DNA of 40,789 bases from Chloroflexota bacterium (GTDB taxonomy: Bacteria > Chloroflexota > Ktedonobacteria > Ktedonobacterales > Ktedonobacteraceae). Both the position numbers and the translations under genes were made by a program. Below, piece by piece: positions 1 through 7,341 of the stretch (position 1 is its first letter; each line of letters starts with the position of its first letter). The DNA lies in assembly GCA_902812455.1 (NCBI GenBank), contig CADDZH010000043.1, positions 1 to 40,789 of the forward strand, written 5' to 3'. The notes under the pieces were generated by a model. That model was not told the origin of the DNA and did not search any database. It saw only the letters and a program-made list of their open reading frames with translations.

Positions 1-803
1 GTGCCAATGGTGAAGGGGAGGGTGGCAGGCGATGAGGCAGCCAGGCTGTGCTTGGGGGTCACGAGCAAGCGCAGGGAGTCGTCCGCGGGATCAGCTTCAG
101 GGTCTGGGGCGAGCAAGAGCGCGCTATGCACCGAAGGCAGGCCAGGCAGATGCTGCAGGCGAGCCGGGTCCAGGGTTTTAGGCAGGGAGCGGGTGAGAGG
201 ACGGATGAGGACGATGGCGCAGTTGGTCTCTTGAGCGAGCAGGGTGAGCTGAGGCAGGAGGCGACGAAAGAGGGCTTCGCGAGCCAGTTCGGGGGTATCG
301 AGGATGACGAGGTGGGCGTGGGAGCGGCGGATGACCGATTCGAGCAAGGGCAGGTCGCTGGCCAGGGAGAAGGGGCGACAACTGAGGGCGGTGAGCGGCT
401 CAGTAGCTTCCGAGGAGCCAACGCTGGCGTGCGTGGAAACCGAAGGGGTCGAGACGGGGACGGCATTGAGCAGGCTGACGCGGGAGGCATCGCCACCGGC
501 GGCATCGAAGCGCGGTTTGATAGTGTGGGCAGGCGAGTCGGCGGGAGCGACGAGGACGACATGGCCCTGGGAGCAGGGGGAGCCATCGGGCCAGGGGTGA
601 CCGGAAGTGACGAGGGCGGCCAGGTGCAGGGAGAGCAGGGAGAGGCCAGAGCCGGAGGGGCCATAGAGGACGGTCAGGTGAGCCAGGGGGATGCGGTCTG
701 GCCAGAGCCACTGGAGGGGGCGGGCCTGCACATCTGTAAGGGAGTAGGCGGAGAGCGGCTGGTCGAGGGAGTGTTCAAGGGAGGACAGGGTGGATTGGGA
801 CAT
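1..803 (-). CDS. RepA-like AAA (AAA_25) protein with degenerate P-loop, 3' end outside window
   Basis: An open frame runs without a stop from the ATG at 803 to the left edge (at least 267 codons); I translated it directly. It resembles the AAA_25/RepA-type ATPases of plasmid replication and mobile elements. Visible features are the lead-in around residues 28-40 (RPLQWLWPDRIPL), a P-loop region at 47-56, the VVLVAPADSPAHTIKPRFDA block at 82-101 and a Walker B-like LVILD ending at D169. The P-loop reads GPSGSGLS, so the Walker A lysine is Leu54. The glutamate of the family's usual AED triplet is Ala88. Ser55 after the missing lysine and D169 are kept. The sense strand is very C-rich, unlike its neighbours. 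The overlapping plus-strand frames are shadows. Nucleotide hydrolysis is doubtful; the partners lie off the left edge. Confidence 0.72.
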   Translation of the reverse strand, partial: MSQSTLSSLEHSLDQPLSAYSLTDVQARPLQWLWPDRIPLAHLTVLYGPSGSGLSLLSLHLAALVTSGHPWPDGSPCSQGHVVLVAPADSPAHTIKPRFDAAGGDASRVSLLNAVPVSTPSVSTHASVGSSEATEPLTALSCRPFSLASDLPLLESVIRRSHAHLVILDTPELAREALFRRLLPQLTLLAQETNCAIVLIRPLTRSLPKTLDPARLQHLPGLPSVHSALLLAPDPEADPADDSLRLLVTPKHSLAASSPATLPFTIG

Positions 804-1376
804 GAGGGGAAACCTTTCTGTTGTGAGAATAAGTGTGAACAGGGGTCAAGGGACTGAGGTACAGGGACGGACTACGAAGCGTGGCTACAGGACGATCAGT
901 AGCAAGCGAACGGTGTTTTCCATGTTCAGTATACCATAAAAATTAAAAGCAAGCAAGGGGTGAAGTCATGGGGACCAGATCATGAGGCCCACAAGGGGCC
1001 TCACTACCATATACGGCTGCGCATGGAGAGATAGGGTTTGTGGTTGTGAGCATGAAGAGAGCAAAAGGTAGGATCGAGGGTGAGCTTTCTGGCGAGGGCT
1101 TGAGGAGAGCCAAGTCTGGATGGTATCCTTTTTGTGAAAGAGCTAGTAGTATGTAGGGAGAAGCTATGCCACTTCAGTTTATCCTTCGCTCTGCGAAAAC
1201 GCCATCTCTCGATGTTTCCGCAGCAATTACCGCAGAGTGGCGTGAGGGGGATTTATGGTAAGGTCAGGATTCTATACCGCTTTGAGGATGCCAGGAATCC
1301 AGGTTTTCATGGTGTAAAATGTAAATAGCATCCTGTGGATGCCAGGATAGTCCTAATCTATTTCAAAGAGAGACAT
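804..1376. other. Non-coding gap with one perfect hairpin
   Basis: I see no convincing gene here. A 64-codon plus-strand frame (1134-1328) has no recognisable ribosome site or protein similarity. The gap holds the divergent promoter region of the AAA-like gene and the aldo/keto reductase. It also holds a hairpin at 984-1002 (GAGGCCC, 5-nt loop, GGGCCTC) followed by CACTAC. That is the same core as in the two larger inverted-repeat elements at 10.7 and 22.0 kb. Confidence 0.5.
984..1002. repeat. Short hairpin related to the MITE-like family
   Basis: Perfect 7-bp inverted repeat (GAGGCCC / GGGCCTC) around ACAAG. The arms and the following CACTAC match the inner GGCC-ACAAG-GGAGGCCACTAC core of the elements near 10.77 kb and 22.0 kb. 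It is probably a solo core or a decayed copy, because the long terminal inverted repeats of those elements are not present here. Confidence 0.55.
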
Positions 1377-2192
1377 ATGGAACATCGAGAGCTTGGTCGA
1401 ACCGGTTTGCAGGTGCCGGCAGTCGGGATGGGCACCTGGCGAACCTTCGATGTGAGCGGTGAGCCTGCGCGCAAAAATGCCCGCGCTGTTGTGGATACGG
1501 CATTAAAAGCGGGTGCGAACTTTTTCGACTCCTCTCCAATGTATGGAGAAGCCGAGCACGTACTGGGAGAAGCCCTGCGAGGGAGACGCAAGATGGCGCT
1601 GGTCGCTACGAAGGTGTGGGCGCCGACAAGAAGTGAAGGGCGGGCCCAGGTAAAGCGTGCCCTCCAGTTTTTCGGCGGCTATGTCGACCTCTATCAAATC
1701 CATAACCTTCTTAACTGGCTTGAGCATCTTGCCATGCTTGAGCATTTGCGCGAGGCTGGAAAGGTGCGGGCTATAGGGGCGACGCATTATAGCAGTTCGG
1801 CCTTTGGCGAATTGCGCCATGTGATGCAGACGCGGCGCATTACGGCCATCCAGATACCGTATAATCCTATCCAGCGCGAGGTTGAACGCGATATTCTCCC
1901 TCTTGCCGCCGATCTCAATCTGGGAGTTGTCGTGATGCGTCCCTTTGCAGAAGGCGCGCTCATGCGCCGTATCCCTTCTCAAGATGAGCTGGCTCCCCTG
2001 AAACCGTTCGGCGTGACAACATGGGGTCAGGCTCTGCTCAAATGGATTCTCAGTGATCCTCGCTGCCATGTGGCGATCCCGGCCACATCAAACACCCGGC
2101 GCATGGCTGAAAACGCCGCTGCTGGTGATCCACCCTGGTTTGGCCCTGAAGAACGTAGTCTCGTCGCGCGCCTGGCAGAAAGGTATGCGTAG
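1377..2192 (+). CDS. Aldo/keto reductase
   Basis: Cytoplasmic NADPH-dependent aldehyde/ketone oxidoreductase of the AKR superfamily, 271 residues from the ATG at 1377, close to usual AKR length. The (beta/alpha)8 start MEHRELGRTGLQVPAVGMGTW is typical. The catalytic tetrad is visible as D51, Y56 (in PMYGEAE), K79 (in ATKVWAP) and H109 (in LYQIHN). The open frame continues upstream to 1335, but the purine-rich AAAGAGAG at 1364-1371 sits just before 1377 and homologues begin here. A HAD gene follows 41 bp downstream on the same strand. The substrate cannot be told from sequence. Confidence 0.9.
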   Translation: MEHRELGRTGLQVPAVGMGTWRTFDVSGEPARKNARAVVDTALKAGANFFDSSPMYGEAEHVLGEALRGRRKMALVATKVWAPTRSEGRAQVKRALQFFGGYVDLYQIHNLLNWLEHLAMLEHLREAGKVRAIGATHYSSSAFGELRHVMQTRRITAIQIPYNPIQREVERDILPLAADLNLGVVVMRPFAEGALMRRIPSQDELAPLKPFGVTTWGQALLKWILSDPRCHVAIPATSNTRRMAENAAAGDPPWFGPEERSLVARLAERYA

Positions 2193-2233
2193 GAGATGTA
2201 ATGATGAAGATAAAAAAATAAGGAATATGATGT

Positions 2234-2842
2234 ATGGCTATACGAGTGGTTGTTTTTGATATTGGTGGAGTGCTAGAAATCACGCCTGATACCGGATGGG
2301 TTGAAAAGTGGGAGGCAAATCTCCATCTGAAACCAGGGGAGTTGGATGGACGGCTTATGGACGTGTGGAGAGATGGCAGCTCCGGTAACATTTCGGAAGA
2401 GGAGGTGGAAAAGGGCATAGGCAAGATCATGGGAATGGATCAGGCGCAAGTAGATGCATTGATGTCTGACCTCTGGGAAGAGTATCTGGGTGAACTCAAC
2501 GTTGAGCTGGCGAGCTATTTCAGCAGCTTGCGCCCGCGCTATAAAACTGCGCTTCTCAGCAACAGCTTTGTGGGTGCCCGCAGGAGAGAGCAGGAGCGCT
2601 ACCATTTTGACGAGATGACCGACCTGATCATTTACTCTCATGAGGAGGGAATTGCCAAGCCTGAGAGGCGCATTTTTGAACTGACCTGTGAGCGCCTTGG
2701 CGTGCAGCCAGCAGAGGTGATCTTCCTCGACGATCACGTGAGATCGGTCGCGGCTGCTCGCGAGCTGGGCATTCATGCTATCCTCTTTCAGAACAATGCT
2801 CAGGCTATCGCTGATATTGAGGCACTGCTGCAGGTTCATTGA
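2234..2842 (+). CDS. HAD-IA family phosphatase (YihX-like)
   Basis: Haloacid dehalogenase superfamily hydrolase of 202 residues, probably a small-metabolite phosphatase. Motif I is FDIGGVL with the nucleophile D9. Its +2 position is Gly instead of the general-acid Asp, as in the YihX/epoxide-hydrolase-N-like branch, which often has G there. Motif II is LLSNS, motif III the lysine in GIAKPERRIF, and motif IV FLDD (in VIFLDDHVRSV). The cap is the short helical type between motifs I and II. An AGGAA ribosome site precedes the ATG. It lies 41 bp after the aldo/keto reductase and 38 bp before a methyltransferase, so the three may be cotranscribed. The exact substrate is unknown. Confidence 0.85.
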   Translation: MAIRVVVFDIGGVLEITPDTGWVEKWEANLHLKPGELDGRLMDVWRDGSSGNISEEEVEKGIGKIMGMDQAQVDALMSDLWEEYLGELNVELASYFSSLRPRYKTALLSNSFVGARRREQERYHFDEMTDLIIYSHEEGIAKPERRIFELTCERLGVQPAEVIFLDDHVRSVAAARELGIHAILFQNNAQAIADIEALLQVH

Positions 2843-2880
2843 ACTTTTTGTGGTAGTCTGTGAGAAAAGAAAGGATACAT

Positions 2881-3654
2881 ATGAGTTCTCTGCCCTCTTC
2901 AGTGAACTGGTCTAACTGGTTGGAACGTTGGGATAGACAGCAGCGCGTTTATCTTCCTGAGCGCGAGCAGCGCTTTGCACTTATGCTGGATGTGCTAGAA
3001 GCTTTGCTAGCGGAGACCTTTGTCGCAGTGGATCTGGCGAGCGGCCCCGGCTCGCTCAGCCAGCGCCTCCTGACACGTTTCCCTTATGCTCGCTGTATAG
3101 CTGTCGATCTTGATCCCGTTCTGCTGGCACTTGGGCAAGGCGCCCTCGATGATATGCAAGGACGCCTCCGCTGGGTAGAAGCTGATTTACGGAATCCTCA
3201 TTGGCGAGACCATCTTGGAGAAGAACGAGTAGACGCGGTGTTAAGTACCACAGCTCTTCATTGGCTGCCTCCAGCAACACTTGTCGCTCTCTATGAGCAG
3301 CTCGCTGAACTGATCCGTCCTGGTGGTGTGTTCCTTAATGGGGATCATTTCTCATTCAGATCGCAGGTGCAAACATTCAAGAAAGTAGTGGACGTGATCC
3401 AGGAGCGCAAGGCAAAGGAGGTGGCCGCCAGTGAACAGGCCGAGAATTGGAGAGCCTGGTGGGATGCTTTAGCACAAGAGCCGGGTATGCAGGAACTTTT
3501 TGCAGAGCGTGAACGACGCTTCGCCTGGAGAACTTATGATCAGCAAGAGCCACTACTCGAATTACACGAAGCCGCGCTGCATAATGCCGGTTTTCGCGAG
3601 GTAGGTGTGATCTGGCAATATCTGGACAACTGCGTGCTCCTTGCCGTTCGCTGA
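2881..3654 (+). CDS. Class I SAM-dependent methyltransferase
   Basis: Cytoplasmic Rossmann-fold methyltransferase of 257 residues. Motif I is VDLASGPGSLS, followed by an acidic end of beta2 (CIAVDLDPVLL) and a motif II/III region VEADLRNP. The post-I block DAVLSTTALHWLPP and a RPGGVFLNGDH segment are typical of UbiE/trans-aconitate-like small-molecule methyltransferases. A GTG seven codons upstream (2860) is in frame, but AAAGAAAGGA sits 8 bases before the ATG at 2881, so that start was chosen. The C-terminal third is rich in Trp and Glu and may form a substrate lid. The methyl acceptor cannot be predicted. Confidence 0.85.
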   Translation: MSSLPSSVNWSNWLERWDRQQRVYLPEREQRFALMLDVLEALLAETFVAVDLASGPGSLSQRLLTRFPYARCIAVDLDPVLLALGQGALDDMQGRLRWVEADLRNPHWRDHLGEERVDAVLSTTALHWLPPATLVALYEQLAELIRPGGVFLNGDHFSFRSQVQTFKKVVDVIQERKAKEVAASEQAENWRAWWDALAQEPGMQELFAERERRFAWRTYDQQEPLLELHEAALHNAGFREVGVIWQYLDNCVLLAVR

Positions 3655-3778
3655 CACCTTGTAAGGCTTTGACTGTTTCTCATATATCTGCTATTGTCTA
3701 TTTGAGAAAACAAAATGTATTACGTTCATCTATAGAGAGCAGTGAAGATAGGAAGATAGAACGAAGGAGCAAGCAGCC

Positions 3779-4267
3779 ATGCCGGTGATAGGATCTGTAT
3801 TCGTGGGAATACCCTTTGGGGGCTTTAATGTATTTACCGCCCTCACAGCCGTGTTCTGGTTATGGATGCTTGTTGATTGCGCCCTTAATAAGAAGATGCG
3901 CGCTGGCAGCAAAGTGTGCTGGTTTATTTTCATTTTCTTCACGCAAATCGTCGGCGCACTCATCTATTTCTTTCTGATGTGCCAACAGCGCAACCCCATC
4001 GAGGCGCTGCGCTCCTATTCCCAGTCTTTCACACGCAACAGCCAGCCAGTGCCTCCACTCTACGTTCCACCGCAGCAGCCAGGCACACCTGTGTACACAC
4101 CGCCTGCCGGAACGTACAATGATTATGCCGGGGGCTATCGCGAGCAGAAGCCGGGTATGCAAACCAAGCAAGCAGAAGAAGCAAGCCCGGAATCCCCATC
4201 GCAGGGACAGCCTGAATACGATCAGCCAATCATTTCATACCCGGAAATGCCCACGCAGCAGCAGTGA
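3779..4267 (+). CDS. Small membrane protein with PLDc_N-type domain and Pro/Gln-rich tail
   Basis: 162 residues. The first 70 carry two hydrophobic helices in the arrangement of the phospholipase D nuclease N-terminal (PLDc_N) domain: FWLWMLVDCALNKK, a short basic loop, then VCWFIFIFFTQIVGALIYFFL. The remaining 90 residues are low-complexity, rich in Pro, Gln, Tyr and Ser, and probably a disordered cytoplasmic tail. No phospholipase catalytic HKD motif is present, so this is not an enzyme. Such proteins are often single-copy envelope accessory genes of unknown role. GAAGGAG lies about 10 bases before the ATG. It stands alone between two non-coding stretches. Confidence 0.75.
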   Translation: MPVIGSVFVGIPFGGFNVFTALTAVFWLWMLVDCALNKKMRAGSKVCWFIFIFFTQIVGALIYFFLMCQQRNPIEALRSYSQSFTRNSQPVPPLYVPPQQPGTPVYTPPAGTYNDYAGGYREQKPGMQTKQAEEASPESPSQGQPEYDQPIISYPEMPTQQQ

Positions 4268-4328
4268 GGTACATGAGTTGTAGAGGTATTTGGAGATAAG
4301 ATTTGCCCTGTGAGCAATATCCTGAGCC

Positions 4329-4423
4329 GTCATGCTGAGCGAGTGAGCCGAAGCCCTGAGCGAAGCGAAGGGAAAGCATCTGCTGCCCAATGACTGAGAT
4401 CCTTCGCTGCGCTCAGGATGACA
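4329..4423. repeat. GCTCAGGATGACA palindromic repeat, copy 1
   Basis: A 95-bp element whose ends are inverted copies of each other (GTCATGCTGAGCG at the left, CGCTCAGGATGAC at the right, one mismatch). The inside has GAGCGAAGCGAAGGGAAAGCATC and a central variable part. Related elements lie at 4.6, 13.6 and 22.2 kb in this window. REP- or MITE-like; no coding capacity. Confidence 0.75.
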
Positions 4424-4614
4424 TACCAGGCTTATCTCTAAATGCCTGTATCCGTATTGAGAATCTGGCAATTGCTCCCAAATTGTGCTAGAATAATCTT
4501 AGATAGTTGCATGGATGTACAGCTATTCACTAATGGACTTTCAGAAATTATGCGGAGTTATGAGGAATATGGCTTGGCCGATAATGAGTTTTAACAAACG
4601 AAAACGGTAATGGC

Positions 4615-4693
4615 ATGTCATCCTGAGCGCAGCGAAGGGGAAGGATCGCCAGCGATCGGCAGCGGATGTTTCGCTTCGCTCAACATGACATGG
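4615..4693. repeat. GCTCAGGATGACA palindromic repeat, copy 2
   Basis: About 79 bp, beginning ATGTCATCCTGAGCGCAGCG and ending TTCGCTCAACATGACAT, again imperfect inverted ends. The centre holds a second small palindrome (GATCGCCAGCGATC). Same family as copy 1 but shorter, with a different middle. Confidence 0.72.
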
Positions 4694-4720
4694 TGGGTGA
4701 CCGATCGTGTTTGGAAAAGT

Positions 4721-4806
4721 TCATAATCGGCGATGGGCACGATCAATCGGGTTCCACGATCAATCGGGAACCTACGGTCATCCTCGATGAATTTGTTCAT
4801 GTTCAA
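4721..4806 (+). repeat. GATAAATCGG hairpin repeat, copy 1 (upstream of the cadC-like gene)
   Basis: The core at 4741-4777 has two tandem GATCAATCGGG units. The first is followed by GGTTCC and the second reads into GGAACC, giving a stem (GGTTCC / GGAACC) around an ACGATCAATCG loop that is itself a short palindrome. A tail (GATGAATTTGTTCATGTTCA) follows. The element ends about 31 bases before the ATG at 4837. Confidence 0.72.
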
Positions 4807-4836
4807 TAAATAAGCATAAAAAGGAATATTACGTTA

Positions 4837-5280
4837 ATGGCGACTCAACCAGTGGAAACTCCAGAAGCTAATGTTGATGCTCTCGTTAATGATGTTTGCC
4901 AGGGACGCTGCATCCATCCTGAGCATGTGCTGGCAGTCCGGCGCAATTTGCTTTCCCCGGGTGATGCGATGCGTCTCGCCGATCTTTTCGCTGTTTTGAG
5001 CGATCCAACTCGCCTGCAGGTTGTGTATGCTTTGCTGCGCGCTCCAACGGGCGAACTTTGCGTCTGCGATCTGGCAACCGGCCTTGGTCGCGATGATACA
5101 ACTATCTCTCACCAGCTTCGTGTCTTGCGCAATCAGAAGATCGTGGCGATGAGGAAGGTAGGCAGGGTTGTCTACTACCGCCTGATCGATGAGCATATTC
5201 GCCGCCTGCTTGAAATTGGTTTGACCCACGCCTGTGAGTTGCCACCAGTTTTGACAAAAGAAGCGCAGGTGATGGCATGA
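4837..5280 (+). CDS. cadC: CadC-type ArsR/SmtB metal-sensing repressor
   Basis: 147-residue winged-helix repressor that would release its operator when bound to metal and so derepress the exporter genes behind it. The ELCVCDLA motif in helix alpha3 gives C75 and C77. An N-terminal CxxxC (C21, C25) completes the four-thiolate site known from CadC (Cd/Pb/Bi). The alpha5 zinc site of SmtB/CadC is also complete: D118, H120, H131 and E134. The recognition helix is DDTTISHQLRVLR. Its stop codon overlaps the ATG of the CDF exporter by 4 bases (ATGA). It sits just behind a hairpin repeat. The symbol is given by motif match; CmtR/CzrA-like alternatives are less likely because both sites are present. 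Confidence 0.88.
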   Translation: MATQPVETPEANVDALVNDVCQGRCIHPEHVLAVRRNLLSPGDAMRLADLFAVLSDPTRLQVVYALLRAPTGELCVCDLATGLGRDDTTISHQLRVLRNQKIVAMRKVGRVVYYRLIDEHIRRLLEIGLTHACELPPVLTKEAQVMA

Positions 5281-6248
5281 ACAACAAGCATGCTGGTCAC
5301 AACCATCGTCACAATCATACACACGGCATGGCAAAGCAGGTGCTGCGCCTGGCCTTCTTCTTAACCATCCTTATTCTGCTGGCCGAGCTTGTTGGCGGCC
5401 TGCTTGCCAATTCGCTCGCCTTGCTCTCAGATGCCGGGCACGTCATCACCGATATCTTTGCGCTAGGCTTAGCATGGTTTGCCGCTGTCCAGGCCGAGAG
5501 GCCGGCCAATGCGCGCAAGACCTTTGGCTACCACCGCGTCGGCATCCTGGCCGCGCTGGTCAATGCGGTCACGCTGATTGCCATTGCCCTCGCTATCGTT
5601 ATAGAAGCCATCCAGCGCTTGCAGCATCCTGAGCCGGTGCAGCCAGCTATTATGTTCATTGCAGCGAGCATTGGCATTGCTATCAATCTCTTTATTGGCC
5701 TCGGCTTGCGCAAAGAAGGCGGCAACCTCAATATCAGAGCCGCTACCCTGCACGTCTTCGGGGATGTAGCCGCCTCGGTCGCTGTCATTATTGCCGGTAT
5801 CGTTATCCTTCTGACCGGCTGGACCATTGCTGATCCTATCCTCTCGGTTGGCATTGCTCTTCTTATAGCCATCGGGGCGTGGCGTATCCTGCGCGAAACG
5901 ACAGACATTCTGCTTGAGGCCGTTCCCAGGGATATCTCGCTTTCAAAGCTGGTGACTGATATGCGGCGGGTTAAGGGTGTGCAAGGTGTTCACGATCTGC
6001 ATGTCTGGAGCATTGCCAGCGGGATGTATGCGCTCTCGTGCCATGTCCTGATTGACGATCTGCCGCCCAGCGACAGTTCGCCGATTTTGCAATCGCTCAC
6101 GACCATGCTCAACGAGAAGTACCATATCGGACACTCCACTATTCAATTTGAGTGTAATGATCATCAGGCGGCTTGCTGCGAGATTCACGGTCTTTACTGC
6201 CACATGGAGGCGGCCAATAAGGAGCACCAGCATGGTGCGGCAGGCTAA
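5277..6248 (+). CDS. czcD: CzcD/ZitB-type cation diffusion facilitator
   Basis: 323-residue inner-membrane Zn/Cd/Co-proton antiporter. A His-rich N-terminus (residues 5-16, HAGHNHRHNHTH) is followed by six predicted membrane helices and a cytoplasmic C-terminal domain with VHDLHVWSI. Zinc-type transport sites are visible as HxxxD in TM2 (H55, D59, in SDAGHVITD) and HxxxD in TM5 (LHVFGD). The C-terminus adds Cys and His (CCEIHGLYCHMEAANKEHQH), which may serve as a metal trap. Its start overlaps the repressor stop, so the pair is translationally coupled, and the next CDF-like gene overlaps its 3' end. Confidence 0.93.
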   Translation: MNNKHAGHNHRHNHTHGMAKQVLRLAFFLTILILLAELVGGLLANSLALLSDAGHVITDIFALGLAWFAAVQAERPANARKTFGYHRVGILAALVNAVTLIAIALAIVIEAIQRLQHPEPVQPAIMFIAASIGIAINLFIGLGLRKEGGNLNIRAATLHVFGDVAASVAVIIAGIVILLTGWTIADPILSVGIALLIAIGAWRILRETTDILLEAVPRDISLSKLVTDMRRVKGVQGVHDLHVWSIASGMYALSCHVLIDDLPPSDSSPILQSLTTMLNEKYHIGHSTIQFECNDHQAACCEIHGLYCHMEAANKEHQHGAAG

Positions 6249-6930
6249 CCTGGTGGATAACTCTCCGGATACTCAATTACGGGCGCAGCAGCGAACGCGG
6301 CAGGTACGTCTCGGCATCTGGATCGAACTGATTACTATTTGCTGGATGGTTGTCGAGGCCGCCATAGCCATCACTACAGGCTATCTTACGCGTAGTATTT
6401 CTCTGCAAGGCTTTGGCATCGATAGCATCATCGAACTGATTTCTGGCGGCATCTTGCTGTGGCGCTTAGTTGTCGAGCAGCGAGGCGGCAGCGACGAGGT
6501 CGTTGAGCGGGCCGAGCGTCGCGCTTCCTGGGTTGTCTCCATCAGCCTCTTTGCCCTTGCAGCCTATATCGTTATCGATAGCATCCTCACGTTTGTGCTG
6601 CAAAGTTGGCCCGAATCTTCCTGGTGGGGCATAGGACTGGCCATAGCCGCAGCTATCGTAATGCCGCTGCTCTGGCAGGGTAAATTGCGTATTGCCAGGC
6701 GCATCGGAAGCCCAGCCCTCAAAGCTGATGCTATGTGCAGCGTCACCTGCGCCTACATGTCCGTTACGCTGCTCGCTGGCCTCTCGCTCAACAAGCTCTT
6801 CGGCTGGTGGTGGGCCGATCCCCTGGCTGCCCTTGTCCTCGTGTACTTCATCGTGCGTGAGGGGCGCGAAGCTCTGCACGAGGCGCGAACAGGGGAAATG
6901 TGTGAGTGTGGGGATGAGGGGTGCTCATAG
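6232..6930 (+). CDS. Short CDF-like cation transporter lacking the C-terminal domain
   Basis: 232 residues from the ATG at 6232, which lies inside the 3' end of the zinc exporter and has AAGGAGC 6 bases upstream; the longer open frame upstream is out of register with any homologue. It has about six membrane helices of the cation-efflux fold (GFGIDSIIELISGGILLWRL as TM2, KADAMCSVTCAYMSVTLLAGL as TM5) but no cytoplasmic dimer domain. The TM2 site reads DxxxE (GIDSIIE) and the TM5 site starts KAD, so the zinc-type HxxxD pairs are absent. The tail is Cys/acid-rich (EMCECGDEGCS). It probably exports a different ion, or works with the neighbouring exporter. Third gene of the operon. Confidence 0.82.
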   Translation: MVRQANLVDNSPDTQLRAQQRTRQVRLGIWIELITICWMVVEAAIAITTGYLTRSISLQGFGIDSIIELISGGILLWRLVVEQRGGSDEVVERAERRASWVVSISLFALAAYIVIDSILTFVLQSWPESSWWGIGLAIAAAIVMPLLWQGKLRIARRIGSPALKADAMCSVTCAYMSVTLLAGLSLNKLFGWWWADPLAALVLVYFIVREGREALHEARTGEMCECGDEGCS

Positions 6931-6999
6931 GAAATTTGTGTTATACTACTTGCTAAGTAGAGACAACCATAGCATTATGAGTTAGTAAGAGGTATTCTC

Positions 7000-7275
7000 A
7001 TGATAGATCGCTTGCAAGACATCTTACCTTACCTGGAGCATCTTCCCCCAGAAGCCCAGGAAGAGGCAGCAATTTTTATTGAAGCGCTTGCAGAAGCACT
7101 TGAGCGTGAGGCTTTTGCGCCTGGGCGCGCCGGGTCTGTTCCACTTGAAAAGGAATCGATGGAGCAGTGGGAAGACCCTGCTGGAGCCTGGAGTGACTTG
7201 CCAGACACCATGCTTGAAGAGCTTGACCAGCTTCGACATGCCAGCCCACCAACGCCACCGTTGGAGGACATATGA
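7000..7275 (+). CDS. Small acidic hypothetical protein
   Basis: 91 residues, strongly acidic, with an N-terminal amphipathic helix segment (LQDILPYLEHLPPEAQEEAAIFIEALAEALER) reminiscent of antitoxin-type or DUF2281-like segments, then a Pro-rich disordered end. AAGAGGT precedes the ATG by 7 bases. Its TGA overlaps an ATG (in GACATATGAGG) that opens a frame of only 21 codons, so a former partner gene may have been lost. I do not recognise a family with confidence. It lies 69 bp after the metal-export operon, possibly unrelated to it. Confidence 0.6.
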   Translation: MIDRLQDILPYLEHLPPEAQEEAAIFIEALAEALEREAFAPGRAGSVPLEKESMEQWEDPAGAWSDLPDTMLEELDQLRHASPPTPPLEDI

Positions 7276-7341
7276 GGCAGTACTTGCTTATTTCCATCAC
7301 GATAAGGGCTATTGACAAATTCCAAACGATCAAATAGCTAG

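Larger units (their letters stand above)
4268..4836. other. Repeat-rich intergenic region
   Basis: No gene is supported. The region carries two inverted-repeat elements of the GCTCAGGATGACA family (4329-4423 and 4615-4693) and one copy of the GAT(A/C)AATCGG hairpin repeat (about 4721-4806), which ends 31 bases before the cadC-like start codon. Short minus-strand frames here are products of the repeats. Confidence 0.6.

Noticed and set aside
48..857. 269-codon plus-strand frame covering the left end
   Set aside because: Low-complexity Gly/Glu/Arg product; it is the shadow of the minus-strand AAA_25-like gene, which shows real family blocks.
1134..1328. 64-codon plus-strand frame before the aldo/keto reductase
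   Set aside because: No ribosome site, no similarity, ordinary composition for non-coding DNA here.
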